From: Bradyrhizobium sp. G127
GTDB lineage: Bacteria > Pseudomonadota > Alphaproteobacteria > Rhizobiales > Xanthobacteraceae
Assembly (NCBI RefSeq): GCF_021502575.1
Contig: NZ_JAKFGN010000001.1
Location: forward strand, 248,001 to 312,000
Length of the DNA: 64,000 nucleotides
Reading direction: 5' to 3'
The stretch's first letter is position 1, and each line of letters starts with the position of its first letter. Shown one piece after another: positions 1-8,122 of the stretch. The notes beneath the pieces are model-generated. The model did not search any database, was not told the DNA's origin, and saw only the letters and a program-made list of their open reading frames with translations. The position numbers and the translations under genes are program-made.

Positions 1-629
1 CAAAATGGGAGAGCGCGGAGATGCCTTGCGTCATCAGCGGCGCGATCGGACCGCGCGGCGACGGCTACAAGGCGGGCAACATGGAGGCAGATGAGGCCGA
101 GGCCTATCATGCCCCGCAGATCGAAGCCTTCGCCGAGGCCGGCGCGGACATGACGACGGCGTTCACGCTCAACACCATCAACGAGGCCATTGGCGTCGCG
201 CGCGCGGCCCGCAACGCCGGTCTGCCCTGCGCCCTTTCGTTCACGGTGGAAACCGACGGCCGTCTCGTCAATGGCGAGAGCCTGTGCGAAGCCATCGAGA
301 CGGTGGACCGCGAGACGCAGAACGCGCCGGAATATTTCATGGTCAACTGCGCCCACCCGGTCCATTTCGAGCAGGCGTTGCAGGCGGGCGAAGCCTGGGT
401 GGCACGCGTCCATGGCGTCCGCGCCAATGCGTCGACCAAGAGCCACGCCGAACTCGACGAGTCCGAGACGCTCGATGCCGGCGATCCGCTCGATCTCGGT
501 GAGCGCTACCGCGCGCTGCGCCGCTCGTTTCCGGGGATGCGCATTCTCGGCGGCTGCTGCGGCACGGACCATCGCCATGTCGCGGCCATCTGCGAGGCCT
601 GCATTCCGCCGCGTGCGCTCAGCGCTTGA
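1..629 (+). CDS. Homocysteine S-methyltransferase family protein, 5'-truncated by the window edge
   Basis: The frame is open from base 3 with no stop, so the first ATG at 21 is probably internal and the true start lies outside the window. About 209 residues are visible; family members usually have about 300. A cysteine in a VNCAHP motif and the C-terminal GGCCGT motif are the three thiolate zinc ligands expected of Pfam homocysteine S-methyltransferases, which move a methyl group to homocysteine or a related thiol. The N-terminal part of the barrel is missing, so the methyl donor cannot be judged. The small gene at 675 follows 45 bases later on the same strand and may be cotranscribed. The family call is firm; the exact substrate is unknown. 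Confidence 0.85.
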   Translation, partial: KWESAEMPCVISGAIGPRGDGYKAGNMEADEAEAYHAPQIEAFAEAGADMTTAFTLNTINEAIGVARAARNAGLPCALSFTVETDGRLVNGESLCEAIETVDRETQNAPEYFMVNCAHPVHFEQALQAGEAWVARVHGVRANASTKSHAELDESETLDAGDPLDLGERYRALRRSFPGMRILGGCCGTDHRHVAAICEACIPPRALSA

Positions 630-674
630 GGCGGGATGCGGACCGCGTGTGAGAGAACAAAAGGAAATTGAAGA

Positions 675-941
675 ATGCGTGTGTCATTTCATGCCGGATC
701 GCCCGGCGCGATCCCGTCCGGTTACCGCATCGCTGCGGCGATCCTGCTGCGGCGGATTGGACGCGCGATCGACAACTGGGTCGCCGGAATCATCGCCCGC
801 CGCGAGCGGGAAGTCGTAAGCTCGATGCTTCATGGCTTCAGCGATACCGCTTCGCCTCCGCGCGGGCCGCTTATCGCAGTTGAACCGCTTCGCGCTTTTT
901 GCAGGTCCATGTTCGCGCTTCGGATGACATCGGGCGGCTGA
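675..941 (+). CDS. Small hypothetical protein, copy 1 of a duplicated gene
   Basis: An 88-residue frame with a purine-rich Shine-Dalgarno (aaggaaattg) before ATG 675. Residues 6 to about 55 are almost the same as the protein at 3154-3405, and the DNA of the two is about 90% identical over some 155 bases. The shared core has a glycine/proline-rich start (GSPGAIP), an amphipathic arginine-rich helix (AAAILLRRIGRAIDNWVAG) and a RREREV segment. I recognise no domain. After about residue 57 the two copies diverge. The 3' third overlaps the end of the convergent regulator gene, so the true end of this copy is doubtful and it may be a decayed duplicate. Confidence 0.5.
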   Translation: MRVSFHAGSPGAIPSGYRIAAAILLRRIGRAIDNWVAGIIARREREVVSSMLHGFSDTASPPRGPLIAVEPLRAFCRSMFALRMTSGG

Positions 942-1918
942 AGTTTGCGCCGATACTCGCCAGGACCCAGACCGGCATATCTGCGAAACAGCCGGCGGAA
1001 CGACGCCGCGTCCTCGTAGCCGACTTCGCGGCCCACGGCCTCGACAGCCATATCGCTCGTCTCCAGAATCTGTTTTGCCTCCTCGATTCTCAAAGCCTGG
1101 ATATAGGCTAGCGGCGAATAGCCGGTCGCGGCCTTGAACCGCCGGTCGAACGTGCGCTTGGGCAGCGACGACTCTTCCACGAGCTTGGTGACGATATCGG
1201 GCTTGTCGTAATTCTGAGCAATCCATTGCTGGCAGCGTTCGATGATTGCATCTCCATGGTGTGCGTTCTGAAGCATGGACGCGTAGGGCAATTGTCCGTC
1301 GCGATGCCACTGATAGAGGAACAGCTTCGATAGCCGGACGGCTTCTTTGGTCCCGCCGTGCTTGGCGACAAGAAGCAGCGCCAGGTCCTGCCATGACGAT
1401 GCTCCACCGGAGCATGCCACCCTGTGCCCCTGTCCGGTCTGAACGAGCAGCCGGTCGACATGCAGGGTCACATTGGGATACTGCTCGCGAAACAATGGCG
1501 CGTAGGTCCAGTGCGTTGTTGCCTCGCGTCCGTCCAGAATGCCGGCTTCGGCCAGCACCATCGAACCGCCGCAAGCCGCATAGATCTGCGATCCGTGCGC
1601 GTTCATCGCGCTGATCCATTCCAGCAGGTCGCGATCCAGAGCCCGCAGCGCTTCCGGCGTTTCAACAATGACGTTCGGCACGAACACGATGTCGGTCTGC
1701 TCGACATCGGCGATGCTGTCCTGGGGAATGATGCTGACGCCGGTCACCAGTTGCAGGGGACCGTGATGAGCGCCGACGATCCGCGGCTCAAACAGCGGTT
1801 CGGACGGCCCGCCTCCCATGAAACGCCCGGCGGCCCATAGCGTGTCGAACACGCCGTAAACGATCGACGGGTCGCATTCCGGAAAGACAACGATGCTGAC
1901 GTGAAAAGGCTTTTTCAT
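830..1918 (-). CDS. GlxA-type transcriptional regulator (DJ-1/PfpI domain plus AraC helix-turn-helix)
   Basis: About 362 residues. The N-terminal half is a DJ-1/PfpI-like domain with the typical nucleophile-elbow cysteine (AACGGSMVLAEAG, followed by GREATTHW). The last 100 or so residues are an AraC/XylS pair of helix-turn-helix motifs ending in FRRLFRRYAGLGPGEYRR. Such proteins are one-component activators whose PfpI-like domain binds a small ligand. I start at ATG 1918 (MKKPFHVSIVVFP) because family members begin there; ATG 1939 is also in frame. It is divergent from the methyltransferase at 2046 with about 127 bases between, so that gene is its likely target (inference). The tail runs into the small gene at 675-941 on the other strand. 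Confidence 0.88.
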   Translation of the reverse strand: MKKPFHVSIVVFPECDPSIVYGVFDTLWAAGRFMGGGPSEPLFEPRIVGAHHGPLQLVTGVSIIPQDSIADVEQTDIVFVPNVIVETPEALRALDRDLLEWISAMNAHGSQIYAACGGSMVLAEAGILDGREATTHWTYAPLFREQYPNVTLHVDRLLVQTGQGHRVACSGGASSWQDLALLLVAKHGGTKEAVRLSKLFLYQWHRDGQLPYASMLQNAHHGDAIIERCQQWIAQNYDKPDIVTKLVEESSLPKRTFDRRFKAATGYSPLAYIQALRIEEAKQILETSDMAVEAVGREVGYEDAASFRRLFRRYAGLGPGEYRRKLQPPDVIRSANMDLQKARSGSTAISGPRGGEAVSLKP

Positions 1919-2045
1919 CGCTTCAGCCGAATGGCCCAAATGGCTCTAAAGCGGCCATTCTGCCTCTCACCTTGTGGGCGGCCAAGTTCTATCTCACCCC
2001 GCGATCAAATATCGCACTCGAACCCATTTCAGAAAAGATCAGATC

Positions 2046-3092
2046 ATGACCCTCGATATGACCAGACTCGAGCCTTTGCTCGGCACCGTTGTGAATGAAA
2101 TCGGCGCTGCGTCCAATGCCGCGCTCGTGATCCTCGGCGACAAGCTCGGACTGTTCCGGGCTTTATCTGCTGGCCCCATGACGTCGGATGAACTGGCGAA
2201 AAAAACCGGCACGCATGAGCGTTACGTGCGCGAGTGGCTGTCGTCGCAGGCCGCCTCGGGATTTGTCACATACGACGCCGAGGACCACAGGTTTTCGATG
2301 TCGCCGGAGCAGACCGCGGTTTTTGCCGACGAGAACAGTCCCGTGCTGATGACCGGCGGCTTTTTTTCACTGAGTGCAATCTACGCCGATGAGCCGAAGC
2401 TTGCGGATGCGTTCACGACCGGCAAGGGACTCGGCTGGGGGGAGCATTGCAATTGCCTGTTCTGCGGTGTGGAGCGCTTCTTCAGGCCCGGCTACAGGAC
2501 GCACCTTGTCGCGGAATGGCTGCCCGCTATGGACGGCGTTGTCGCCAAGCTAGAGCGCGGCGCAACCGTCGCAGACGTCGGTTGCGGGCACGGCGTATCG
2601 ACGCTGCTGATGGCGCAGGCATTTCCGAACTCGGAGTTCGTTGGCATCGACTTTCATGATGCGTCGATCGCACATGCACGAAGCCATGGTCATGGGTTGA
2701 AGAATCTTCGTTTTCAGGTGGCGAAGGCGCAGGATTTTCCCGGCTCCGGTTTCGATCTCGTGACGATGTTCGACGCGCTGCATGACATGGGCGATCCGGT
2801 CGGCGCGGTGTCCCGGGCGAAAGATGTGCTCAAGCCCGACGGCACACTGATGCTCGTTGAGCCCATGGCGGGAGACAGCCTCGCGGAAAATCTCAATCCG
2901 GTGGGCCGCGTCTACTATGCGTCCTCCACGAACATTTGCGTTCCGACCTCGATGAATCAGGAAGTAGGCAGGGCGCTCGGCGCGCAGGCCGGCGAGAAGC
3001 GGCTTGCCGACGTCATCCGCGAGGGCGGGTTCGCCAGCGTCCGCAAGGTGGCTGCTACACCCTTCAACATGGTGCTTGAAGCGAGGCGTTAA
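2046..3092 (+). CDS. Class I SAM-dependent methyltransferase with N-terminal winged helix
   Basis: 348 residues. Residues 1-100 form a winged-helix/dimerisation region (MTSDELAKKTGTHERYVREWL) like that of Rv2258c-type and O-methyltransferase-like enzymes. The Rossmann core follows, with the SAM-binding motif VADVGCGHGVSTLLMA near residue 180, an acidic residue in VGIDFHD, and FDLVTMFDALHDM as motif III. A cysteine pair (CNCLFC) lies between the two domains. ATG 2046 is chosen because an upstream frame start at 1974 would reach into the shared promoter region. It is divergent from the GlxA-type regulator. The methyl acceptor cannot be inferred. Confidence 0.85.
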   Translation: MTLDMTRLEPLLGTVVNEIGAASNAALVILGDKLGLFRALSAGPMTSDELAKKTGTHERYVREWLSSQAASGFVTYDAEDHRFSMSPEQTAVFADENSPVLMTGGFFSLSAIYADEPKLADAFTTGKGLGWGEHCNCLFCGVERFFRPGYRTHLVAEWLPAMDGVVAKLERGATVADVGCGHGVSTLLMAQAFPNSEFVGIDFHDASIAHARSHGHGLKNLRFQVAKAQDFPGSGFDLVTMFDALHDMGDPVGAVSRAKDVLKPDGTLMLVEPMAGDSLAENLNPVGRVYYASSTNICVPTSMNQEVGRALGAQAGEKRLADVIREGGFASVRKVAATPFNMVLEARR

Positions 3093-3153
3093 GCACCTCG
3101 GGGCGGCATCTGCTGGCCGGCCACTGCGACCGACACAACCAAAGGAGCAGGCA

Positions 3154-3405
3154 ATGAGCATTGTATTTTATGCCGGATCGCCCGGCGCGATCCCGCCGGG
3201 TTACCGCATCGCTGCGGCCATCCTGTTGCGGCGGATCGGACGCGCGATCGACAACTGGGTCGCTGGCATCATCGCCCGCCGCGAGCGGGAAGTCGCAAGC
3301 GCGATGTTTCATGGTTTCACGGAAGGCGCGCCACAGGATGCCGGCGTGCCGAAAAGCGAGATCGATGCCGTCCCGGCGCAGGCCGCGGACGACATTGGGA
3401 GATGA
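3154..3405 (+). CDS. Small hypothetical protein, copy 2 of a duplicated gene
   Basis: 83 residues with a clear Shine-Dalgarno (aaaggag) 6 bases before ATG 3154. It shares the GSPGAIP start, the arginine-rich amphipathic helix and the RREREV segment with the protein at 675-941. The two copies bracket the regulator/methyltransferase pair in the same orientation. This copy keeps an acidic C-terminal tail ending in ADDIGR and stops before a strong terminator, so it looks like the intact version. No transmembrane segment or known domain is evident. The function is unknown. It could be cotranscribed with the methyltransferase 61 bases upstream. Confidence 0.65.
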   Translation: MSIVFYAGSPGAIPPGYRIAAAILLRRIGRAIDNWVAGIIARREREVASAMFHGFTEGAPQDAGVPKSEIDAVPAQAADDIGR

Positions 3406-3440
3406 GCGAGCGTCTTTTTCCGCCCGCGCGGCGTCATAAC

Positions 3441-3468
3441 AAAAGGCCGGGATTGCTCCCGGCCTTTT
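3441..3468. terminator. Bidirectional intrinsic terminator between convergent genes
   Basis: A perfect 12-bp stem (AAAAGGCCGGGA, loop TTGC, then the complement) has A and T runs at its ends, so it can serve the small gene ending at 3405 (plus) and the OmpA gene ending at 3491 (minus). Confidence 0.85.
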
Positions 3469-3490
3469 CAGGTTTCGCTGCGGTGAGGGA

Positions 3491-5371
3491 TTAACGCGGC
3501 GTGGCGTTGGCCTCGCCGCCGTTGAGCAGCGGCGTGATGTTGCGCACGGTGACGCGGCGATTGCGGCGTTCGGGTCCGTCCGTCGGCACCTTGAGATACT
3601 GCTCGCCGTAGCCTTGCGACGTCAGGTTTTCCGCCGGCACGCCGAACTGCTGGGTCAGCAGGGTTGCTGCTGATTCCGCGCGCCGGTCCGACAGCGACAG
3701 GTTGTCGACATCGTTGCCGACCGCGTCGGTGTGGCCCTCGATCAGGAACACCGTCTGCGGATTCTGCTGGATCGTGCGGTTGATGCCGTCCGCGATCACC
3801 TGCAGCCGTCCGGCCTGATCGGGCGGAATCTCCCACGATCCGGTTTCGAAGACGATGGTGTCGAGATCAATCGACGGCATGCGCTGGCGCACCGACGGGC
3901 TGTAGCGGATTTCATCGAGCGTATAGGCACGCTCGATGCGCTCCACCGGCGGCGCCATCATCGTGTCGTAGATCAGATCCGGCGGCGCATCTTCCGCCTC
4001 CACGATGTAGCGGTTCTGCGGAATGCGCAGCACCGGCGGCGGCAGCGAGACGAAGTAGCCGCCGATGGCACCGGCGACCACACCGGCCGCAAGGCCCGCG
4101 CCGAAGCCGGGTCCGCGGCGGTTGTCGATGATCACCACCTCGCGGCCATCCGGTCCGCGGCGGCTGCGGCGCAGCAGGCCGCCACGATCGTCGCTGAGGG
4201 TGATGATCTGCGTGCCGTCGGGGCGGACCACGATGGTGCGGTTGTCGTTGCCCTGACGATCGACGCGCACGTCACGCGCCCCGTAACGGAAGCGGTCGAC
4301 GTCGTTGTGACGCACGAACGATTGTCCGTTCGGATCGCGCACGATGACGCGGCCCGGTTCAGTGATGATGGTTCGGCCGCCCTCGGTGCGTTCCTGGCGC
4401 TGGCCGCGGAAGTCATCCATACGTCCGACCGGCCGCATGCCGGGCTGCTGTACCGGGATCGGTGTCGCCTGAACCGCAGGGGCGGGCGGCAGCGGCGCTG
4501 CGATGGGCGCGGTGGCCGGAGCAGTTGGCGTACCGGCGGGCATTCCCGGCGGTGGGCCAAGGCGCTGGCCGCGCCGTCCGTCCGGGGTCGGCTGCCCCGG
4601 CGCAGGCGGTTGCCCTGGTGCCGGAGAAGTTGCCCCTGGCGTTGCAGGTACTGCCGATGGCGCTGCGCCATTCGGCGCGGGCGTACGCTGCGGTGTCACG
4701 TCGCGAACGCCGGGCGCGACCGGAGGCGCGTTCAGAGGACGCGGTGCCGCAGGCGCGGTCGACGGCGCACCAGCAGGCGGTGTCGCCGTTGCAGGCGCGG
4801 GGGCTGCGCCCGGTGCGGGAGCGGGTGCAGGAGGAGGCGGAGCTGTCCGCGCGGCCGGAGGCGGTGGTGCGGTTGGAGCGGCCGTCGGCGCGGACGGTGC
4901 TTTCGGAGCCGCGGCTGGAGGCGGCGAAGGCGGAGGAGCCGCTTTCGGTGCTGCAGGAGGCGGCAGAGGCGCAGCCTTCGGTGCAGCCGGCGGTGGTGGC
5001 GGAGCGGGACGCGCTGCGGGAGGCGGCGGCGGGACAGGACGCGCAACAGGCGGCGGTGGAGGCGCTGGGCGTGCCGCAGGTGGCGGCGGCGGAGCGGGAC
5101 GTGCAGCCGGTGGCGGCGGCGGAGCAGGACGCGCTGCGGGTGGTGGAGGAGGAGCGGGACGCGCGGCCGGCGGCGGCGGCGCAGGGCGCGCGGCAGGCGG
5201 CGCGGGTGGAGCCGCTTTCGGCGGAGCCTTCGGCGCGTTCGGATCGGCCGGGGCCGGGGCGGCGGCCTGCGCGACGACGAATGGCGACGTCTCGGCATGC
5301 GCGGGCATCTGCGAGAGTTGCACCGCGGCGATTGCAGTCGTCGTCAGCAGAATGAGTCGAATGTTCTTCAT
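3491..5371 (-). CDS. OmpA family protein with long proline/alanine-rich repeat region
   Basis: 626 residues from ATG 5371 (preceded by aaggt). It begins with a Sec signal peptide (MKNIRLILLTTTAIAAV, cleaved after AHA). About 250 residues of proline/alanine-rich tandem repeats of the form RPAPPPPPAA follow, then more proline/threonine-rich linker. Next come a middle region with a glycine-zipper-like segment (GFGAGLAAGVVAGAIGGYF) and a C-terminal OmpA-like peptidoglycan-binding domain (FETGSWEIP...EGHTDAVG...LSDRRAESA...GYGEQYL). It is probably an envelope protein tethered to peptidoglycan, the proline region acting as a stiff spacer. The repeats give long GC-rich frames on the other strand, which I regard as shadows. 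Confidence 0.9.
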   Translation of the reverse strand: MKNIRLILLTTTAIAAVQLSQMPAHAETSPFVVAQAAAPAPADPNAPKAPPKAAPPAPPAARPAPPPPAARPAPPPPPAARPAPPPPPAARPAPPPPPAARPAPPPPPVARPVPPPPPAARPAPPPPPAAPKAAPLPPPAAPKAAPPPSPPPAAAPKAPSAPTAAPTAPPPPAARTAPPPPAPAPAPGAAPAPATATPPAGAPSTAPAAPRPLNAPPVAPGVRDVTPQRTPAPNGAAPSAVPATPGATSPAPGQPPAPGQPTPDGRRGQRLGPPPGMPAGTPTAPATAPIAAPLPPAPAVQATPIPVQQPGMRPVGRMDDFRGQRQERTEGGRTIITEPGRVIVRDPNGQSFVRHNDVDRFRYGARDVRVDRQGNDNRTIVVRPDGTQIITLSDDRGGLLRRSRRGPDGREVVIIDNRRGPGFGAGLAAGVVAGAIGGYFVSLPPPVLRIPQNRYIVEAEDAPPDLIYDTMMAPPVERIERAYTLDEIRYSPSVRQRMPSIDLDTIVFETGSWEIPPDQAGRLQVIADGINRTIQQNPQTVFLIEGHTDAVGNDVDNLSLSDRRAESAATLLTQQFGVPAENLTSQGYGEQYLKVPTDGPERRNRRVTVRNITPLLNGGEANATPR

Positions 5372-5560
5372 GATGACCTTATGGGTGAGAAGAAAACACA
5401 GCAGCCGGTGAGACCGCTGTCGCGCGAAAGTGTCCGTCAATCAGCCGATAGTGATTAGGCGGCAGCAATGTGGCGAAGCGCATCGATGCGCCAACTATTT
5501 TGATTCCAAACGCGAATCGGCGCGCGAGAATGAATGCACGTTAATCGAACGAGATAAAAA

Positions 5561-5794
5561 CTACATCGGTCCCGGCGGCTGTCGCGGTGCACCGGGTCCG
5601 CGCACAGGCGCTTCCTCCGGTGTGTCCGGTGGAAGCTCGCGCGGCGGGGCGGGATCGGCGGGATCGTCGATCACGGGAGGAATCTCCGGACGCGGATTGC
5701 CGGGCGGACTTTCCTGCGGCGGCTCCGTCGGCGTGCCCGGCGTCGGCGGAGGAATGTCGGGCGGATCGCCCACGCCGGGAATCTGATCCTGCAT
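5561..5794 (-). CDS. Small proline-rich hypothetical protein
   Basis: 77 residues, about a third proline, acidic, with no signal peptide or transmembrane segment (MQDQIPGVGDPPDIPPPTPG). I choose ATG 5794 because it has a good Shine-Dalgarno (aagga) 7 bases upstream; the longer frame would begin with GTG at 5812. It lies 28 bases after the PNPOx-like gene on the same strand, so it is probably the second gene of that operon. Low-complexity proteins like this are common near OmpA-type genes in this family, but no function is known. Codon use resembles its neighbours. Confidence 0.6.
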   Translation of the reverse strand: MQDQIPGVGDPPDIPPPTPGTPTEPPQESPPGNPRPEIPPVIDDPADPAPPRELPPDTPEEAPVRGPGAPRQPPGPM

Positions 5795-5822
5795 TACATC
5801 ATCCTTGCTCACCTGAGAGGCC

Positions 5823-6305
5823 TCACATGGCGACCTTGCGGTTCTCGCCGATGTCGGGACGGCTGCCGGTCGCGGCCGCCACCGCCATCTTGACCGTGCT
5901 GACGATCTTGCCGGGCGTGTCCCAGTATTCGGCCTGGGTCGGCACCACCTTCAGTACGCAGATGTTCGGGTCGTCGGGCGACTCCCACCAGGCCTTCGCC
6001 CACATCGTCCAGAGCTCCTTGATCTTCGCCCGGTCGTTCGACACCGAGGCCTCGCCGGTGATCGAGACGTATTTCTGGTCGCCCGGATCGGCGAAGGCGA
6101 GGCACACGGTGGAAAATTTCCGGATGTCGTCGTCCTTGTGATGACGCCGGTCGGCGAGAAAGTAGAACGCGTTCTCGTCGCGTGCGCAGTGCGCGCTCAT
6201 CGGCCGCGAATGCGGATTGCGGCCGTCCCAGCTCGCCAGCATGGCGATGGAGATTTTTTGCGCAAGCTCCCATACGCGGTCGGTGTCCCTGGATGTGTCC
6301 GCCAT
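5823..6305 (-). CDS. Pyridoxamine 5'-phosphate oxidase family protein (general stress protein 26 type)
   Basis: 160 residues with the split-barrel FMN-binding fold: a start typical of the family (VWELAQKISIAMLASWDGRNPHSRPMSAHC), then FYFLADRRHHKDDDIRKFSTVCLAFADP, SITGEASV and WWESPDDPNICVLKV. Members bind FMN or F420 and act as poorly defined oxidoreductases. They are not the PdxH biosynthetic enzyme, which is longer and has different active-site residues. It is likely to be the first gene of a two-gene operon with the proline-rich gene downstream. Confidence 0.85.
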   Translation of the reverse strand: MADTSRDTDRVWELAQKISIAMLASWDGRNPHSRPMSAHCARDENAFYFLADRRHHKDDDIRKFSTVCLAFADPGDQKYVSITGEASVSNDRAKIKELWTMWAKAWWESPDDPNICVLKVVPTQAEYWDTPGKIVSTVKMAVAAATGSRPDIGENRKVAM

Positions 6306-6455
6306 CGGTTATCCTTCTGTTTGTTTCGACGGGACAACGGATGCCGCACAGGGATGTTCCGGATGGACGCCGCGCGCTCTCGCCCGGTTCCGCATATTGA
6401 CAGCGCGGCGAAAAGCCCCGGAGAGTGGTGGAACAAACCTCGGGGAGATTGTCGG

Positions 6456-6833
6456 ATGCCGCTGGCTTACTGGTGCGTGCTGTTCGCGGCGCTGCTGCCT
6501 TATGCGCTGGCGAAATACGCCAAGAGCGGCGCTCCCAGCGACAACCGCTATCCGCGCGAGGACTACGACAACCTGCCGCCGAAACACCGCCGCGCCTATG
6601 CCGCTCATCAGAACGCGCTGGAGAGTTTTCCGTTCTTCGCGGCGGCGGTGCTGATCGCGGTCACAATGGGCGCGCCGCCTGCGATGGTGAACCTGCTCGC
6701 CGCGCTCTACATCCTGCTGCGCGTCGCCCACGCGCTGTTGTATGTCTTCAACAGGCCGCCGCTGCGCTCGGCGGTGTTCGCCGCGGCGATGGCGGTCAAT
6801 GTCGTGATCTTCGTGTTGCCGGCGTTCAGGTAG
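6456..6833 (+). CDS. MAPEG family integral membrane protein
   Basis: 125 residues with about four transmembrane segments (CVLFAALLPYALA; FPFFAAAVLIAVTMG; VNLLAALYILLRVAHALLYVF; SAVFAAAMAVNVVIFVLPAF). The RAYAAHQNALESFPFFAAAVL segment with its N-x-x-E pattern, and RVAHALLYVFNRPPLRS, are characteristic of MAPEG proteins (membrane-associated glutathione and eicosanoid metabolism). ATG 6456 has cggggag upstream; the longer frame from 6138 runs back over the divergent PNPOx-like gene and is rejected. Its 3' end overlaps the convergent VOC gene by 8 bases. Confidence 0.85.
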   Translation: MPLAYWCVLFAALLPYALAKYAKSGAPSDNRYPREDYDNLPPKHRRAYAAHQNALESFPFFAAAVLIAVTMGAPPAMVNLLAALYILLRVAHALLYVFNRPPLRSAVFAAAMAVNVVIFVLPAFR

Positions 6834-7215
6834 GCGTGTGGCAGACGGCCTCGATGTTGTGACCGTCGTGATCGAGCACGAACGCGCCGTAATAATTCGC
6901 ATGATAGTGCGGGCGAAGTCCCGGCGCGCCGTTGTCGCGCGCGCCCGCGTCCATCGCCGCCTTGTAGAATGCATCCACCGCCGCGCGGGTCCTGGCGACG
7001 ATCGCGATATGCAGCGGTTTGCTGAGAGCGCCTTCCCCGCCGATCCAGAAATCCGGCTTGCCGCCTTCGCCGAAGCCGGCCGCGGGGTGTCCGCCCGGAT
7101 TGATGTCGCCGGGCATTTCCATCACGATGCTGTAGCCGAGCGGCGCCAGCGCTTTCAGGTAGAACGCTTTGGCACGCTCGTAGTCGGAAACCGGAAAACC
7201 GATGTGATCGATCAT
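6826..7215 (-). CDS. VOC (glyoxalase/bleomycin-resistance) family protein
   Basis: 129 residues from ATG 7215, which has a perfect GGAGG Shine-Dalgarno in the minus-strand leader. A single vicinal-oxygen-chelate domain: MIDHIGFPVSDYERAKAFY at the start with the first metal histidine, PLHIAIVARTRAAVDAFY in the middle, and a C-terminal YYGAFVLDHDGHNIEAVCH carrying the last glutamate ligand. Such proteins are dimeric metalloenzymes (lyases, dioxygenases) or binding proteins; the substrate is not evident. It ends inside the last codons of the MAPEG gene on the other strand. Confidence 0.85.
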   Translation of the reverse strand: MIDHIGFPVSDYERAKAFYLKALAPLGYSIVMEMPGDINPGGHPAAGFGEGGKPDFWIGGEGALSKPLHIAIVARTRAAVDAFYKAAMDAGARDNGAPGLRPHYHANYYGAFVLDHDGHNIEAVCHTPT

Positions 7216-7260
7216 GCGTGCCTCCTGCATGTAGAGCATCTCACGCAATGAGTGTTGCGC

Positions 7261-8064
7261 TTATCTCCGTACCAGCAGCGTGTTGCTGCGGGTCTTGCCT
7301 GCCACCGCATAGCCGCGCGCGATCATGCCCTTGATGCAGTCTTCCTGCCACGCCTTCTGCTCGAGATGTTCGATGGCGACGGCGGCCGGCCACAGCGCCT
7401 GCGGTGCGTCGCGGAAAAACGGCGTCAGCACGCGGTCCTCGTAGCCCTCGACGTCGATCTTGAGCGCGTCGACATGGGTGATGCCGTTGTCGTTCAAAAC
7501 GGTGAGCAGTTTGTACGACGGCACCTCGACGTCGCCGGTGGCGGAGACATGACTGGCGCCGAGATTGCCGCCGTCTGTCTCGATCTTCAGCGTGCCGTCG
7601 GTGTCGCCCGCGGCGCCCTTTACCAAAGTGAGATTGCTCAGTTGCGAGGCCTGTGCGTTGAAGGCAAGCCGCGCGCCCGCGCTCGGCAGCGGCTCGATGG
7701 CGATGACGCGGCCGCCAGCGCCAACGTGCTTCGCCAGCGCCACCGCATAGGTGCCGACATTGGCGCCGACATCGATGAACACGCCGCCCTTCGGGACGTG
7801 CTCGCGCAGAAAATCCAGCTCGGGCAGATTGTAGTCGGGATTGAACAGCGCGCCGCGTTCGGTGCCGCTGGCCAGATGATGCAGCCGGAACGACGCGCCC
7901 TGATAGGTCGCATCGACCGGCCCCGGGCCGAGCAGGTGGACGAGGCGGGACAGCCACGGCCGGAACGCACCGCGCTTGAGGCCGGAGCCGTGCGCGGCGG
8001 CGATCACCGCGCGTTGCAGCGCGTTGGGGGCATAGCTGCCGAAAGGTTTTTGATCTTCGCTCAT
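7261..8064 (-). CDS. FkbM family methyltransferase
   Basis: 267 residues. The SAM-binding motif is FIDVGANVGTYAVALAKH, followed by GRVIAIEPLPSAGARLAFNA with the ribose-binding acid, a glycine-rich GAAGDTDGTLKI, and VDALKIDVEGYEDRVL, the hallmark FkbM C-terminal motif. FkbM enzymes methylate hydroxyls of sugars, polyketides or lipids, often in cell-surface glycan pathways. No glycan biosynthesis genes are near, so the acceptor is unknown. It shares strand with the cyclase gene, with 58 bases between. Confidence 0.9.
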   Translation of the reverse strand: MSEDQKPFGSYAPNALQRAVIAAAHGSGLKRGAFRPWLSRLVHLLGPGPVDATYQGASFRLHHLASGTERGALFNPDYNLPELDFLREHVPKGGVFIDVGANVGTYAVALAKHVGAGGRVIAIEPLPSAGARLAFNAQASQLSNLTLVKGAAGDTDGTLKIETDGGNLGASHVSATGDVEVPSYKLLTVLNDNGITHVDALKIDVEGYEDRVLTPFFRDAPQALWPAAVAIEHLEQKAWQEDCIKGMIARGYAVAGKTRSNTLLVRR

Positions 8065-8122
8065 GCGCCAGTCATCGCGCGGGTCAACGGAGGTTTCAAG
8101 AACTCATTCTCAACGGTCTTGC

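Noticed and set aside
684-1619. Arginine-rich minus-strand frame overlapping the GlxA-type gene
   Set aside because: Another frame of the same strand region; the GlxA-type protein has conserved motifs across it.
4503-5411. Glycine-rich plus-strand frame (302 codons)
   Set aside because: The reverse complement of proline codons gives glycine codons; no domain or ribosome site.
3731-5458. Long plus-strand frame (575 codons) over the OmpA gene
   Set aside because: It is a GC-rich shadow of the proline/alanine repeat array; the minus-strand gene has a signal peptide and OmpA domain.
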